DNA of 64,000 nt. Source: Gemmatimonadota bacterium. GTDB taxonomy: Bacteria > Gemmatimonadota > Gemmatimonadetes > Longimicrobiales > Gaopeijiaceae. The DNA is taken from assembly GCA_028873815.1 (NCBI GenBank), contig JAPPNN010000018.1:124001-188000 (forward strand), written 5' to 3'. The position numbers and the translations under genes are program-made. Shown in pieces: positions 26,644 through 35,497 of this stretch. The notes under the pieces are model-generated. The model was given only the letters and a program-made list of their open reading frames with translations, did no database searches and was not told the DNA's origin. The stretch's first letter is position 1. The number at the start of each line of letters is the position of its first letter.

Positions 26644-26742
26644 TGTCAAAATCGGACACATCAGTGCCAAAAACGGACACGCTACCGTAATGAGCGGTAT
26701 GTCATTGTCAAAATCGGACACGCAATTGACAAAAACGGACAT
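26644..26742 (+). promoter_or_regulatory. Operator array: four TGTC-N7-GACA sites
   Basis: Four sites with the arms TGTC/GACA or a close variant start at 26644, 26665, 26706 and 26727; typical is TGTCAAAATCGGACA. Sites 1-2 and 3-4 are each 21 bp apart, and 2-3 are 41 bp apart, so all four lie on nearly the same DNA face. The array fills the 105 bp between the acylase stop and the M14 peptidase ATG and ends 6 nt before that ATG. It looks like a cooperative binding region for a dimeric regulator. I see no convincing -24/-12 sigma-54 element. Confidence 0.7.
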
Positions 26743-26748
26743 TGTCGA

Positions 26749-29700
26749 ATGAACCGCACTCCTTGCACCGCCAGATCCCATGTCCGCGCACCCTGGGCGG
26801 GTGCGGCGGCTTTCGCTGCGCTGGCTTGCCGCGCTCGAGGCGTCGTGCCGGCCACGGTGGCCGCCCTGGCCACCCTGCTCCCCCCGCCCCCCGCCATCGC
26901 CCAGCAACCCCCCATCCCACCCCCCTTCCACCTCGCCACGCTGTTCGATCTCGGACACCTCCTCCTTGACGAGAACGGCGACGGCGCGCCCGACCGCCTC
27001 GGCGCGGCGCTGGTCCTCGCGCCGGACCCCACCGACACCGAGCGGGCCGCCGCCGCCGAGATCACCGCCCGGCTGGGATTCGAGACGATGGCCCTCGACC
27101 TCCCCATCCGGCGCGGCGCCCGGCCCGGCCAGGTCGGCATCCTGATCGGCCACCGCGCCGTCGAGGCGGCTGCCCTTTCCGTCGCGGACTTCAGTGTCGA
27201 CCCCTCGGCCCTCCCCGCCACCGTCGCCACCCACACCACCCCCGCCGGCGACCGCTGGCTGGCCGTCCTGGGCGGCGACGACCACGCCCTCCTCGGCGCG
27301 GCCCGCCTCCTCGCCGGCGCTCTGCCGCACGTCAGGACGCTGTCGAGCCCCTCGCTCAGCGACGTCTCCGACGAACTCTCCACCTGGCTGAACGCGGGCG
27401 ACACCACGGCGACCGCCGCCACGCTCCACTTCTCCCGCGCCACGCTCGACGTGTCCGGAGACGGCGTCCATCTTCACGCCGACCTGGGCTTCGAGTCCGG
27501 CCCCGACCCCGAGCGCGCCTCCGACGCCCTCGACCAACTGCAGTTCCTCGCCTGGGAACGCCTCGGCGACAACGCCACCGGACCCGATTCTGCCGACCTC
27601 CGCGTGCCCGGCCTGGCCTCGCTTACCGTCGGCGCGGGCGACCGCCGTGTCATCCTCCCAACCCTGGCCGAGCCCGGCCCATCGGGCCCTGGCTCCGCCC
27701 GTCCCAGCGGCGGAGGCAGTGACCTCGACCTCTCCAACGTCTATACGACGGACGGGTTCCTCACCGGAAGCGACATCCCCACCGGCATCGGCGTGGTCGT
27801 CGTGCCCGGCAACGGCGCCGAGGGCGTGGCCGACCTCACCGCCCGCCTGGGCCTCGAGGCCACCGGACTGACCGTCCCGCTGGTCCGCCGACTGGACGAA
27901 ATCGAGTCCGCCGCGAGTGAGCCCACGACCGTGCTCGTGGGCAGCGACCACCCGTTCATCGACGAACTGGCCGACTCCGGCAGGATCTCGACCGGCGACC
28001 TCGGTCCCGGCCAGGGCCTCATCGAGTTGGTGCCGGACGCCTTCGGCAGCAGGGCCGCCGTGGTCGTCACCGGCGCGGACCACGACGGCGCGACGCTCGC
28101 GACAAAACGCCTCGCCGAGGTGTTCCCCAACGTCAGCGCTCGGGGCGACGACACGCCGACTTTCGACGACATCGAGTACGAGCTCTGGGGCACGCTCTCG
28201 GGCTACACCCCGGCCGGCCAAGCCGCGATCGGACTCTACAAGCTCGACCAGATCGTGGCCGGCCTCACGGACGATGATGTCACGGCGGCGGACATCATGA
28301 TATCGCTCGAGAAACCCGCCGATGGCCTCGCTGACTTCGTGCGCGAGAGGGCCGCCGCGCTGGGCGCCGACGAGGTCTCCGTCACGATCGACGACCGCGA
28401 CGTGCAGCACGCCGACACGATCTTCGACGAGACCTTCACGGTGCCCTCCGAGGTCGACCGGTTCTGGACGGTCTTCGAGAACCAGGTGCTGCCCGCGGTC
28501 CGTGCCACCCAGGCGATTCAGCTGCACACCCGCCTCTCCGAGCCGCCCGAGGTCCGCCGGGCGATCGAATCGGAGGCCCGGGACCGTCTGATCGCGGCCG
28601 GCGCGGACCCCGACGAGACCACGGTCGAGGTGCTGTCAGCCTTCAAGCAGGGCTTCTTCTGGCTGACGGAGCGAATCGCCCCGCAACTCGCCGGGAAGGA
28701 GATCGGCGAGATCGTCATCGAGTTTCTCCGTAACGACCCGCCCGTCGACTGGCCGCAACAGGCGATTCATACGCCACTGAGGTGGCTGCACGAGATCTTC
28801 CCGGTCGACGAGGTCCTGGCCGAGGACCTGGGGTTTCCCGTCGACCGGATCCGCTTCGAGATGGTGGACGGCGGGCCCATCTACCGGGTCCGGGCCACCG
28901 CTCCTGACGGCACGACCCTCGTCGAGGACACCTTCGAGCCCGTCTGGGTGCTGCGTCCCTACTTCGACCGCTTCCAGGACTATGAACACGTTCGCGTCAC
29001 GACCGGCTGGGTCACCGCAATAGCCGAGGGGGACATGGCGGCGGACACGCTCGCCAACGAGCGCATCGTCACCGACCCCGAGCGGTTCTGGGACCGCTAC
29101 CAGGAACACACGCTCCCGGCGGTCTACGACTACGTGATGGACCGTCACGGCGGGAACCCGCGCGGCGGCGGCGCGGACGCGCCCTTCTTCGGCACGCTGC
29201 ACGTCGAACTCGAACTCAGCGAGCCCGACTACCGCCTGGGCGTCGACAACGAGATCATCTCGACGATGGACGCGCTGCACGAGGAAATCTACTTCGGCAC
29301 GATCGAGTTCTTCCACCTGCTCGGCCGCAACGCGCGGGGCCAGGATCTGACCTATCCGGGCCGCATCATTCCCGTCATGCGCCCGCAGGGGGACGGCGCG
29401 GCGGGAACCGGGCGCATCAGCCTCACCGGGTTCGCGACGGACCGCCCGGCCGTGGTCGTGCGCTACGAGACGCGTGACGGTCGCAAGGGCGAAGAGCGGC
29501 TCGACATCCCGAAGATCACGATGGAGCGCCCCAGTCTGCGCCGAGCAGTGATCGCGCCGGTGGCGTCCGACGCGCCCGGGGCGGCCGAGGCCCCCACACT
29601 GCCCCGCCTCGACCTCCGCGTGCGCGTCGACTCGGAGGTGGACGAACGCGAAGCCCTGCTCGTTCAGGCCCGGCCCGAGCAGGTCGACGCACGCATGATC

Positions 29701-31074
29701 TCGGCCGACCAGATCGCGGCCACGCTGGCCAACCTCGGCGCGCTGCGCGACGCGGGCATGTACGCCGACGCCCTCGCGTGGGACGATGTCGGCGAAATCG
29801 GCGTCTGGGCCGAATGGACGCACGAGCAGAACGACTCCGCGCGCGTCACGGCGACCCTGCCGGGCAACGGCACCCCGGCCCCACTGCCGGTGTGGACCGA
29901 CCTCCTCCCCGATGGTTGGAGCTACGACGGCGAGCGCATCGTCCAGTGGGACACACCCATCCCGCCGCCCGAAGGCCACGAGATGACGGCCAAGCTGAGC
30001 CACGCCTTCGACGAAGCCACCATGTACCGGGTCGGCGAGAGCTACCTGGGGAAGACGACCTGGGCGATGGACCTGATGCCGCCGATCACCGCCACCCACT
30101 GGTCGCGCGCCAAGGCCACGACGTTCAAGCCCACCGTGATCTATTCGGCCCGACAACACGCCAACGAGGTCTCGTCCACAAGCCACGTCCTCCGTCACGC
30201 CGAACTGTTGCTCACCGATCCGGAGCAGCGAGCCAGGCTGGACAAGGTCAACGTCGTCGTCCACCCCTTCACCAACCCCGACGGCGCCCAGCTCGCCTAC
30301 GACCTGTACCGGATCACGCCGGACTACATCCTGCACGCGGGCTACCTCGCGTCGCTGGGGGTGGACGTCAGCTCCGGCGGCAGCCAGAACTTCCCGATCT
30401 ACCCCGAATCAAAGGTGCGCGGCCAGCTCTGGGAACGCTGGCTGCCCGACATCTTCCTCAACCCGCACGGCTATCCCAGCCACCAGGTCGTGCAGCTGTT
30501 CTCCGAATACACCGGCCTGGTGCGCCGCGGTCGCGTGACCGAGCGCAACTGGGGGTTCAACAAGGGGTGGTTCATGCCGGGGTTCGGGTACATCGACGAC
30601 CCCGACTTCCCGCGCCACAAGGACGCCGCATTCAAGATCCGCGACTACATCACGGCGGGCATCAACTCGAACCGCGATGTCTTCGAGATGAACCAGCGCA
30701 CCTACGACCGCTACCGCCGCTACGGGGCCGACTTCGACTCCGAGGTCTTCCGCCTGCCCATGACCGACAGCGTGCTGATCGAGATGCCGCTCAAGGGGTC
30801 GCGCGGAGGGGGCGGCGGCGGCGCCTTCAACCCCAGAATCACGATCTGGAGCGGCACCACCGAAGCGCCCGACGAGACCGCCTACGGGCCCTGGATGGAA
30901 CTCGTGGCGAAGGCGGGACTTTCGTGGGACCAGGCGATCCTGGACTACCTGTACGACGGGGACCACGAGGTGGAGAGGAGCGGGTCGGCGTTCCGGGGCG
31001 GTGTGACGCTGAGGATGAGCCGGGAACGGCCGCCGAGGGAGGACGAGGAGGAGGAGGACGAGCGAGGGAGCTGA
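26749..31074 (+). CDS. Giant secreted M14 (zinc carboxypeptidase-like) peptidase
   Basis: 1441 residues, several times a normal carboxypeptidase. An N-terminal signal segment (ATVAALATLLPPPPAIAQQ) is followed by a very long region without obvious family match. The M14 domain lies near the C-terminal quarter: zinc ligands His~1137 and Glu~1140 in YSARQHANEVSSTSHVLRH, VHPFTNPDGAQ with the substrate-binding Asn, and the third zinc His around 1240 in NPHGYPSHQV. The Gly-rich GGGGGGAFNP loop and an acidic C-terminal tail are odd additions. ATG 26749 is kept because the N-region has positive charge; the operator array ends just before it. It likely hydrolyses proteins or peptides outside the cell. 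Confidence 0.82.
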   Translation: MNRTPCTARSHVRAPWAGAAAFAALACRARGVVPATVAALATLLPPPPAIAQQPPIPPPFHLATLFDLGHLLLDENGDGAPDRLGAALVLAPDPTDTERAAAAEITARLGFETMALDLPIRRGARPGQVGILIGHRAVEAAALSVADFSVDPSALPATVATHTTPAGDRWLAVLGGDDHALLGAARLLAGALPHVRTLSSPSLSDVSDELSTWLNAGDTTATAATLHFSRATLDVSGDGVHLHADLGFESGPDPERASDALDQLQFLAWERLGDNATGPDSADLRVPGLASLTVGAGDRRVILPTLAEPGPSGPGSARPSGGGSDLDLSNVYTTDGFLTGSDIPTGIGVVVVPGNGAEGVADLTARLGLEATGLTVPLVRRLDEIESAASEPTTVLVGSDHPFIDELADSGRISTGDLGPGQGLIELVPDAFGSRAAVVVTGADHDGATLATKRLAEVFPNVSARGDDTPTFDDIEYELWGTLSGYTPAGQAAIGLYKLDQIVAGLTDDDVTAADIMISLEKPADGLADFVRERAAALGADEVSVTIDDRDVQHADTIFDETFTVPSEVDRFWTVFENQVLPAVRATQAIQLHTRLSEPPEVRRAIESEARDRLIAAGADPDETTVEVLSAFKQGFFWLTERIAPQLAGKEIGEIVIEFLRNDPPVDWPQQAIHTPLRWLHEIFPVDEVLAEDLGFPVDRIRFEMVDGGPIYRVRATAPDGTTLVEDTFEPVWVLRPYFDRFQDYEHVRVTTGWVTAIAEGDMAADTLANERIVTDPERFWDRYQEHTLPAVYDYVMDRHGGNPRGGGADAPFFGTLHVELELSEPDYRLGVDNEIISTMDALHEEIYFGTIEFFHLLGRNARGQDLTYPGRIIPVMRPQGDGAAGTGRISLTGFATDRPAVVVRYETRDGRKGEERLDIPKITMERPSLRRAVIAPVASDAPGAAEAPTLPRLDLRVRVDSEVDEREALLVQARPEQVDARMISADQIAATLANLGALRDAGMYADALAWDDVGEIGVWAEWTHEQNDSARVTATLPGNGTPAPLPVWTDLLPDGWSYDGERIVQWDTPIPPPEGHEMTAKLSHAFDEATMYRVGESYLGKTTWAMDLMPPITATHWSRAKATTFKPTVIYSARQHANEVSSTSHVLRHAELLLTDPEQRARLDKVNVVVHPFTNPDGAQLAYDLYRITPDYILHAGYLASLGVDVSSGGSQNFPIYPESKVRGQLWERWLPDIFLNPHGYPSHQVVQLFSEYTGLVRRGRVTERNWGFNKGWFMPGFGYIDDPDFPRHKDAAFKIRDYITAGINSNRDVFEMNQRTYDRYRRYGADFDSEVFRLPMTDSVLIEMPLKGSRGGGGGGAFNPRITIWSGTTEAPDETAYGPWMELVAKAGLSWDQAILDYLYDGDHEVERSGSAFRGGVTLRMSRERPPREDEEEEDERGS

Positions 31075-31118
31075 GTGGCCGAGGGCTGAACGCCGGAGAA
31101 ATCGCTCCGAATCGTTGC

Positions 31119-31151
31119 TTATCGAGATAAACCTCGATAACTTCGATATAA
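31119..31151 (+). promoter_or_regulatory. Nested dyad operator abutting the ATPase start codon
   Basis: Perfect 8-bp arms TTATCGAG and CTCGATAA separated by 6 nt (31119-31140). TTATCGAGATAA is itself palindromic, and a third half-site TTCGATATAA ends at 31151, directly before the ATG at 31152. There is no room for a normal Shine-Dalgarno, so either the mRNA is leaderless or this AT-rich block is both the promoter -10 and the operator. Confidence 0.65.
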
Positions 31152-32330
31152 ATGGACCGACGTACCGACCCCTACGCACCTGGCGCCGGCACGCCGCCGC
31201 CCGAGCTGGTTGGACGCGATGAGTTGATTGAGGATGCCGAGATCGCGCTCGACCGGCTCCGCAACGGGCTCGCGGCGAAGAGCCTTCTCATGGTCGGCCT
31301 GCGAGGGGTCGGCAAGACGGTTCTGCTGAACCGCCTCCTCCTCGACGCCGATGGAAGGGGTTTCGAGTGTGTTCTGATCGAGGCTCCCGAGGACCGTTCG
31401 CTCCCGGGCGCATTGGCGGGACCGCTGAATTCCGCTCTGATCCGCATGAGCCGCGGTGCCGCCGCCAGGGAACTGGCAAGACGTGCCCGGAGGGCCCTCG
31501 CAGGATTTGTGGGGGCGATGAAGCTCAGCTTTGACGACATCGCATTCTCGCTTGATCTGGAGAAGGAGGAGGGCGTCGCGGACAGCGGCGACCTGGACAC
31601 CGACCTCACCATGCTCATGCAGGTCGTGGGAGAAGCCGCCCGTGCCCGGACCACGGCGCTGGTCTTATTCGTCGATGAGATGCAGTACCTGGAGGAGCGC
31701 CAGTTGGCCGCCTTGATCGCGGCGCTGCACCGCGCGGCCCAGTTGAGACTCCCGGTCGCCCTGGTCGGCTCGGGGCTTCCCCAACTGGTGGGCCATGTAG
31801 GATCGGCCAAGTCCTACGCCGAGCGGATGTTCTCGTTCCCGGAGGTCGGACCCCTGGCCGCGGACTCGGCGGCCAGGGCACTGGAGGCGCCCGCGCACAG
31901 GCTTGGCGTGTCCTACACTTCACGGGCCGTGGACGAGATCCTGCGACTTACGGAAGGGTATCCATACTTCCTTCAGGAATGGGGCAGCGCCTGCTGGCGA
32001 GTCGCCGCCGGGCCGGACATCACCCTCGCAGACGTCGAAGCCGCGACGCCTGTCGCGGTGCGGGAGCTCGACTCGACGTTCTTCCGGGTCCGGTTGGAGC
32101 GGACGACCCCCTTTGAGCGACGCTACCTCCGGGCCATGGCCGAGCTGGGTCCCGGTCCTCACAGATCGGGAGCCATCGCCACTGCCCTGGGCAGGCCGGT
32201 CCAGGCGGTAGCCCCAACTCGCGCCAAGCTCGTCCGAAAAGGCATGGTCTATAGTCCGGCCCACGGCGACACCGCCTTCACGGTGCCGTTGTTCGATCAA
32301 TACCTGAAACGGGTTATGCCGCGGGGCTGA
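31152..32330 (+). CDS. AAA-type ATPase with C-terminal winged-helix-like region
   Basis: 392 residues. It belongs to the broad archaeal-type/Orc-like AAA ATPases. N-terminal GRDELIEDAEIALDRL is the typical lead-in, Walker A is GLRGVGKT (49-56), Walker B is LVLFVDEMQYL (D175/E176), and sensor-1 is in ALVGSGLPQLVGH. The lid contains LTEGYPYFLQEWGSACW. The C-terminal roughly 80 residues (ERRYLRAMAELGPGPHRSG onward) look like a winged helix with the recognition helix in QAVAPTRAKLVRKGMVY. Such proteins are ATP-dependent DNA-binding regulators or parts of mobile/defence modules; the role here is unknown. The operator touching its start suggests autoregulation (inference). Confidence 0.78.
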   Translation: MDRRTDPYAPGAGTPPPELVGRDELIEDAEIALDRLRNGLAAKSLLMVGLRGVGKTVLLNRLLLDADGRGFECVLIEAPEDRSLPGALAGPLNSALIRMSRGAAARELARRARRALAGFVGAMKLSFDDIAFSLDLEKEEGVADSGDLDTDLTMLMQVVGEAARARTTALVLFVDEMQYLEERQLAALIAALHRAAQLRLPVALVGSGLPQLVGHVGSAKSYAERMFSFPEVGPLAADSAARALEAPAHRLGVSYTSRAVDEILRLTEGYPYFLQEWGSACWRVAAGPDITLADVEAATPVAVRELDSTFFRVRLERTTPFERRYLRAMAELGPGPHRSGAIATALGRPVQAVAPTRAKLVRKGMVYSPAHGDTAFTVPLFDQYLKRVMPRG

Positions 32331-32476
32331 TGAACGACTCGGAGCGCGTCGGAACGCCGTCGACGGCCGCCGAAGAGATGCCGGCGCTCAGGAGGCCACC
32401 CTCTTCCCCGTGGGGCCCCGACGCATCATAGTGCGGGGTGTCCATTGAGCCATCCAGACTACGGGAACGTAACCCG

Positions 32477-33451
32477 ATGATCCATTCCGACCACTGTACC
32501 CGTCGCGAGTTCCTGTCGGCATCGGCGAGCTGCGGTGCCTATCTGGCTGCAATCGCCCCGATTCTCGGGCCGGCGGCCCTTCGCAGATGGCGCGCCGAGA
32601 TCGGTGGGCGCGTGGTGGCCCAGACCCCGTTCGCCCGGATCGAGGAGGTCGGTGCAAACATGTACGCGATCATCTCGACGCCCCTGGAAGGCGACTTTAC
32701 CACCACCTGCAACGGAGGCATCGTCGGCGGGTCGTCGGGCACGCTCGTGTACGAGGCCTTCAACACCCCCGAGGGCGCGAGGTGGGTCGCCGAGCAGGCC
32801 CGCGATCTCACCGGACGCTGGCCGGACCATGTCGTGGTGTCCCACTTTCACGGTGATCACTCCGCCGGGCCCGCGGGCTTCGCGCCCGACAACGGACGGG
32901 CGCCCGCGCTGCGAGCCACTCGGGCGACGCAGGAGCTGGTGCAAGAGTCGCGCGGAGACGCCATCCTCGCACCGTGGGCCGACGTGACGGTGCTTGCGGA
33001 GGACGGACCGCTCGATGTCGACCTGGGGGACCGCACGGTGGCGGTGGTCCCAAGGCGGGGGCATACCGCAAGCGACGTCACGATCGAGGTGGACGGCGGC
33101 GAGGGGCCCGTGTGGTGCGGTGACCTGGTCTGGAACGCCATGTTCCCGAACTACACGAACGCAGTCCCGTCGCAGCTCTCTCGCGCAGTGCGCGCCCTGC
33201 AGGCGATGCCCGCGAGCACCTACGTGCCGGGCCACGGCCCGTTGACCGACGACGCCGCGATGACCGGCTACGTGGCACTTATCGACCTGGTCGAGGAGGC
33301 CGCGCGAGCTGCCTGGCGCCGCGGCATGGGGCCGGATGAGGCGGCCGAAGCCTTTGAGGTTCCCGCATCGCTGGGCGAATGGTACGTCTTCAACCCCAGC
33401 TTCTACCAGCGTGCCATGCAGGCCTGGATGAGCGAACTGGACACGGGTTAG
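32477..33451 (+). CDS. Tat-exported metallo-beta-lactamase-fold hydrolase
   Basis: 324 residues. TRREFLSASASCGAYLAA is a twin-arginine signal, so a folded metalloprotein is exported. The metal motif is SHFHGDHSAG (HxHxDH), with the later ligands in RRGHTASDV and PGHGPLTD. It resembles the quinoprotein-relay/SoxH-type or B3-like MBL group more than true beta-lactamases. The substrate is unknown. ATG 32477 fits the short n-region of the Tat signal; the upstream frame start at 32438 would lengthen it with no motif. Confidence 0.84.
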   Translation: MIHSDHCTRREFLSASASCGAYLAAIAPILGPAALRRWRAEIGGRVVAQTPFARIEEVGANMYAIISTPLEGDFTTTCNGGIVGGSSGTLVYEAFNTPEGARWVAEQARDLTGRWPDHVVVSHFHGDHSAGPAGFAPDNGRAPALRATRATQELVQESRGDAILAPWADVTVLAEDGPLDVDLGDRTVAVVPRRGHTASDVTIEVDGGEGPVWCGDLVWNAMFPNYTNAVPSQLSRAVRALQAMPASTYVPGHGPLTDDAAMTGYVALIDLVEEAARAAWRRGMGPDEAAEAFEVPASLGEWYVFNPSFYQRAMQAWMSELDTG

Positions 33452-33461
33452 CCGTCCACCT

Positions 33462-34355
33462 TCACCGCCGCTTCCTGATTACCCTCCGCATCGCCCGCCG
33501 CACCCGTTCCACAAGGGCTACGTCTTCCTCCCCGATCCCCCGTGCGGAGAGCACCAGATGCGGCGAGACATCGATCCGCGTCCAGGTGTCGCGCGACCGG
33601 GGCGACTCCTCGATCCGGCGGCGCGCTATCCGCTCGAGTCGCCGCAGGGCCCTGGCGAGGGCCAGTTCCTCCGCAGTGCCGCCCTCGTGCCGCTCCGGCA
33701 ACCGCGAATAGACCGGCGGCACATCCACCTCCCGCTGCGGCGCTCTGCGTCGCGGCGGCTCCAGCGGCGGCTCCGCATCCGGGGGCTCCGACGCGTACGG
33801 CGCGGGCTCCTCGGCCGTCGGCCCTTGCACGCGCGAATAAGCCGGCCCCTCATCATGTGCGACCAGGTTCCCTTCGCTCGGTTCCGCGTCATCCTCGCCC
33901 CAATCCTCCTCTTCCGCAGGCGCCCCGGGCGAGTAACGCGGGGCGGCGGGTGACGGCGACTCCAGCATCGGGGACATCGCCCTCTCCTCCCCTTCCCATC
34001 TCTCCCTCAGCATCGCTCGCCTCACGCCCGGCGTCCGGAACGCCGTCGACGGCTCCGACACCAGGTCCGGCGTCACCGCGATCCGGCCGTCCGCGACGCC
34101 CGCGATCAGCGCCGGCGGCACGCGCTCGAACACCTTGCGGATGTCCTTCAGCGACACGGCGGACACATGGCCCTCTTCCTCGGCGTCCCTCACGCGCTGG
34201 ATGAAGAGGAGGCGGTCGCGGAAGAGCTTGGGGTAGCGGGTTCGGCGGCCCCGGCGCCCGACCCTGGGCAGAAGCCCCTCCTGCACGTAGTAGGCGATCG
34301 TGCGACGGTCGACGCCCGTCTCGCGCTCCAGCTCTCTGGCGGTGTAGCTGGGCAT
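33462..34355 (-). CDS. MerR-like transcriptional regulator with long C-terminal region
   Basis: 297 residues. The N-terminal MerR helix-turn-helix is clear: YTARELERETGVDRRTIAYY, VQEGLLPRVGRRGRRTRYP, FRDRLLFIQRVRDAEEEG. After about residue 110 there is an acidic, low-complexity linker. The C-terminal helical region ends IDVSPHLVLSARGIGEEDVA and a run of Arg. No cysteine-based metal site is visible. It is divergent from the ARPP-1 gene across 106 bp that carry direct and inverted repeats, so it most likely controls that gene and itself. Confidence 0.75.
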   Translation of the reverse strand: MPSYTARELERETGVDRRTIAYYVQEGLLPRVGRRGRRTRYPKLFRDRLLFIQRVRDAEEEGHVSAVSLKDIRKVFERVPPALIAGVADGRIAVTPDLVSEPSTAFRTPGVRRAMLRERWEGEERAMSPMLESPSPAAPRYSPGAPAEEEDWGEDDAEPSEGNLVAHDEGPAYSRVQGPTAEEPAPYASEPPDAEPPLEPPRRRAPQREVDVPPVYSRLPERHEGGTAEELALARALRRLERIARRRIEESPRSRDTWTRIDVSPHLVLSARGIGEEDVALVERVRRAMRRVIRKRR

Positions 34356-34388
34356 CCCGGAGCTTCCCTTCTGTTATTCGCTGATGTC

Positions 34389-34448
34389 TACTGTTGACAT
34401 ACTGATGATTTCCGGTTACTGTCAAGTAACTGGTCAATACTGCCAACA
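34389..34448 (+). promoter_or_regulatory. Divergent control region between MerR-like and ARPP-1 genes
   Basis: Three direct repeats share TACTG(T/C): TACTGTTGACA at 34389, TACTGTCAAGT at 34417 and TACTGCCAACA at 34438. The last two are 21 bp apart. A perfect 6-bp dyad, GTTACT and AGTAAC with GTCA between, spans 34415-34430. A good AGGAGAG ribosome site lies just downstream at about 34451. A MerR-type protein acting on this spacing is a natural reading. Confidence 0.6.
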
Positions 34449-34461
34449 TAAGGAGAGACCC

Positions 34462-35490
34462 ATGGACCTCGTCAAGACCACGCTAACCGGCCTGACGCTG
34501 TCGGACCCGATGAACCACGGCGGACTTACCGTGTTCCCGCTGACGTCGGAGCGCTCCAGCTCGCTCTCGTACCTCCTGCTGGAGGATGGGCTGCGGAAGG
34601 ACCTCGTCTCCATCCGCGAGGTTTCGGAGGGGGGCAGCGTGCCCGAACTCACGGTGGAGAACCGTGCCGACAAGCCCGTCCTCATCGTCGACGGCGAGGA
34701 GCTGGTGGGGGCCAAGCAGAACCGGGTCGCCAACATGACTATGCTGCTTGCCGCCCGGAAGACGACCGTGATCCCGGTGTCGTGCGTGGAAGCGGGGCGC
34801 TGGTCGTACAGCAAGCGGGACTTCGGGGTGACCGACCGGATGCAGAACGTGCGCGGGCGGGCGGAGAAGGCGGCGAGCGTGCGGCATGCGCTGCGCGCTC
34901 ACGGCAGCCGGCACTCGGACCAAGGGCAGGTGTGGGACTCGATCGCCGAGGAAGCCGAGCGGCTCGACGCGTCGTCCCCCACCGAGGCGATGAGCGCGAT
35001 GTTCGACCGGCACCGCGAGAAGCTGGATGACTACGTGGCGGAGGTCGAGGCGGGCGTGGAGGCCGGGGATGATCAGGTCGGCGCGGTGTTCGTGGTGCGG
35101 GGGCGACGCTATGGCCTGGACCTGTTCGACCGGTCCGACACCTTCGCGGCATTCCTGCCGAAGCTGGTGCGCAGCTACGCGATCGATGCGGTGGGGCGTG
35201 AGCGGGGGCGGTCGCGCGTGTCCGCGGCCGATGCACAGGCGTTCCTCGACCGCATTGTTGCCGGCGCCTTCGACGAGCATCCCGGGGTGGGCCTGGGGCG
35301 GGACGTGGGCGTCGTCGGCGAGGGTCTGGTGGCGGGCGGACTGGTGGCGGATGACACCGTCGTCCACCTGGCAGCGTTCGCGGAGTCGGCGCGTGAGCGG
35401 AGCAGGCATCCGGCAGACGGGCCCGGCAGTCAGCCTCACGCCAGCTACCGGCAGCGGCGGGACGCGCTGCGGCAGCGGTTCCCGGGCTAG
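34462..35490 (+). CDS. ARPP-1 (DUF6569) domain protein
   Basis: 342 residues. It resembles the ARPP-1/DUF6569 family, known from comparative genomics of conflict and nucleotide-related operons (named for association with ADP-ribosylglycohydrolase and rhodanese-phosphatase genes); the activity is untested as far as I know. Typical features visible are the N-terminal GLTVFPL segment, the strand pair LTVENRADKPVLIVDGEEL, the GAKQNRVAN loop and VIPVSCVEAGRWSY, then a central helical region. There is no signal peptide, so it is cytoplasmic. ATG 34462 has AGGAGAG 7-8 nt upstream. It is the only structural gene facing the MerR-like regulator. Family call moderately sure, function unknown. Confidence 0.68.
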   Translation: MDLVKTTLTGLTLSDPMNHGGLTVFPLTSERSSSLSYLLLEDGLRKDLVSIREVSEGGSVPELTVENRADKPVLIVDGEELVGAKQNRVANMTMLLAARKTTVIPVSCVEAGRWSYSKRDFGVTDRMQNVRGRAEKAASVRHALRAHGSRHSDQGQVWDSIAEEAERLDASSPTEAMSAMFDRHREKLDDYVAEVEAGVEAGDDQVGAVFVVRGRRYGLDLFDRSDTFAAFLPKLVRSYAIDAVGRERGRSRVSAADAQAFLDRIVAGAFDEHPGVGLGRDVGVVGEGLVAGGLVADDTVVHLAAFAESARERSRHPADGPGSQPHASYRQRRDALRQRFPG

Positions 35491-35497
35491 GTTGCGG

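Noticed and set aside
26644-26742. CRISPR-like array before the M14 gene
   Set aside because: Units are 15-16 bp with 5-25-bp gaps of no spacer character; this fits operators, not CRISPR.
26644-26748. Sigma-54 promoter with enhancer sites
   Set aside because: TGTC-N7-GACA could suit an NtrC-type activator, but no -24/-12 element is visible before the ATG.
25843-28527. Minus-strand frame of almost 900 codons over the acylase and M14 genes
   Set aside because: Overlaps strongly supported plus-strand genes and shows no domain.
32331-32476. Small gene between the ATPase and the MBL protein
   Set aside because: No start with a ribosome site and no motif; only non-coding spacer is seen.
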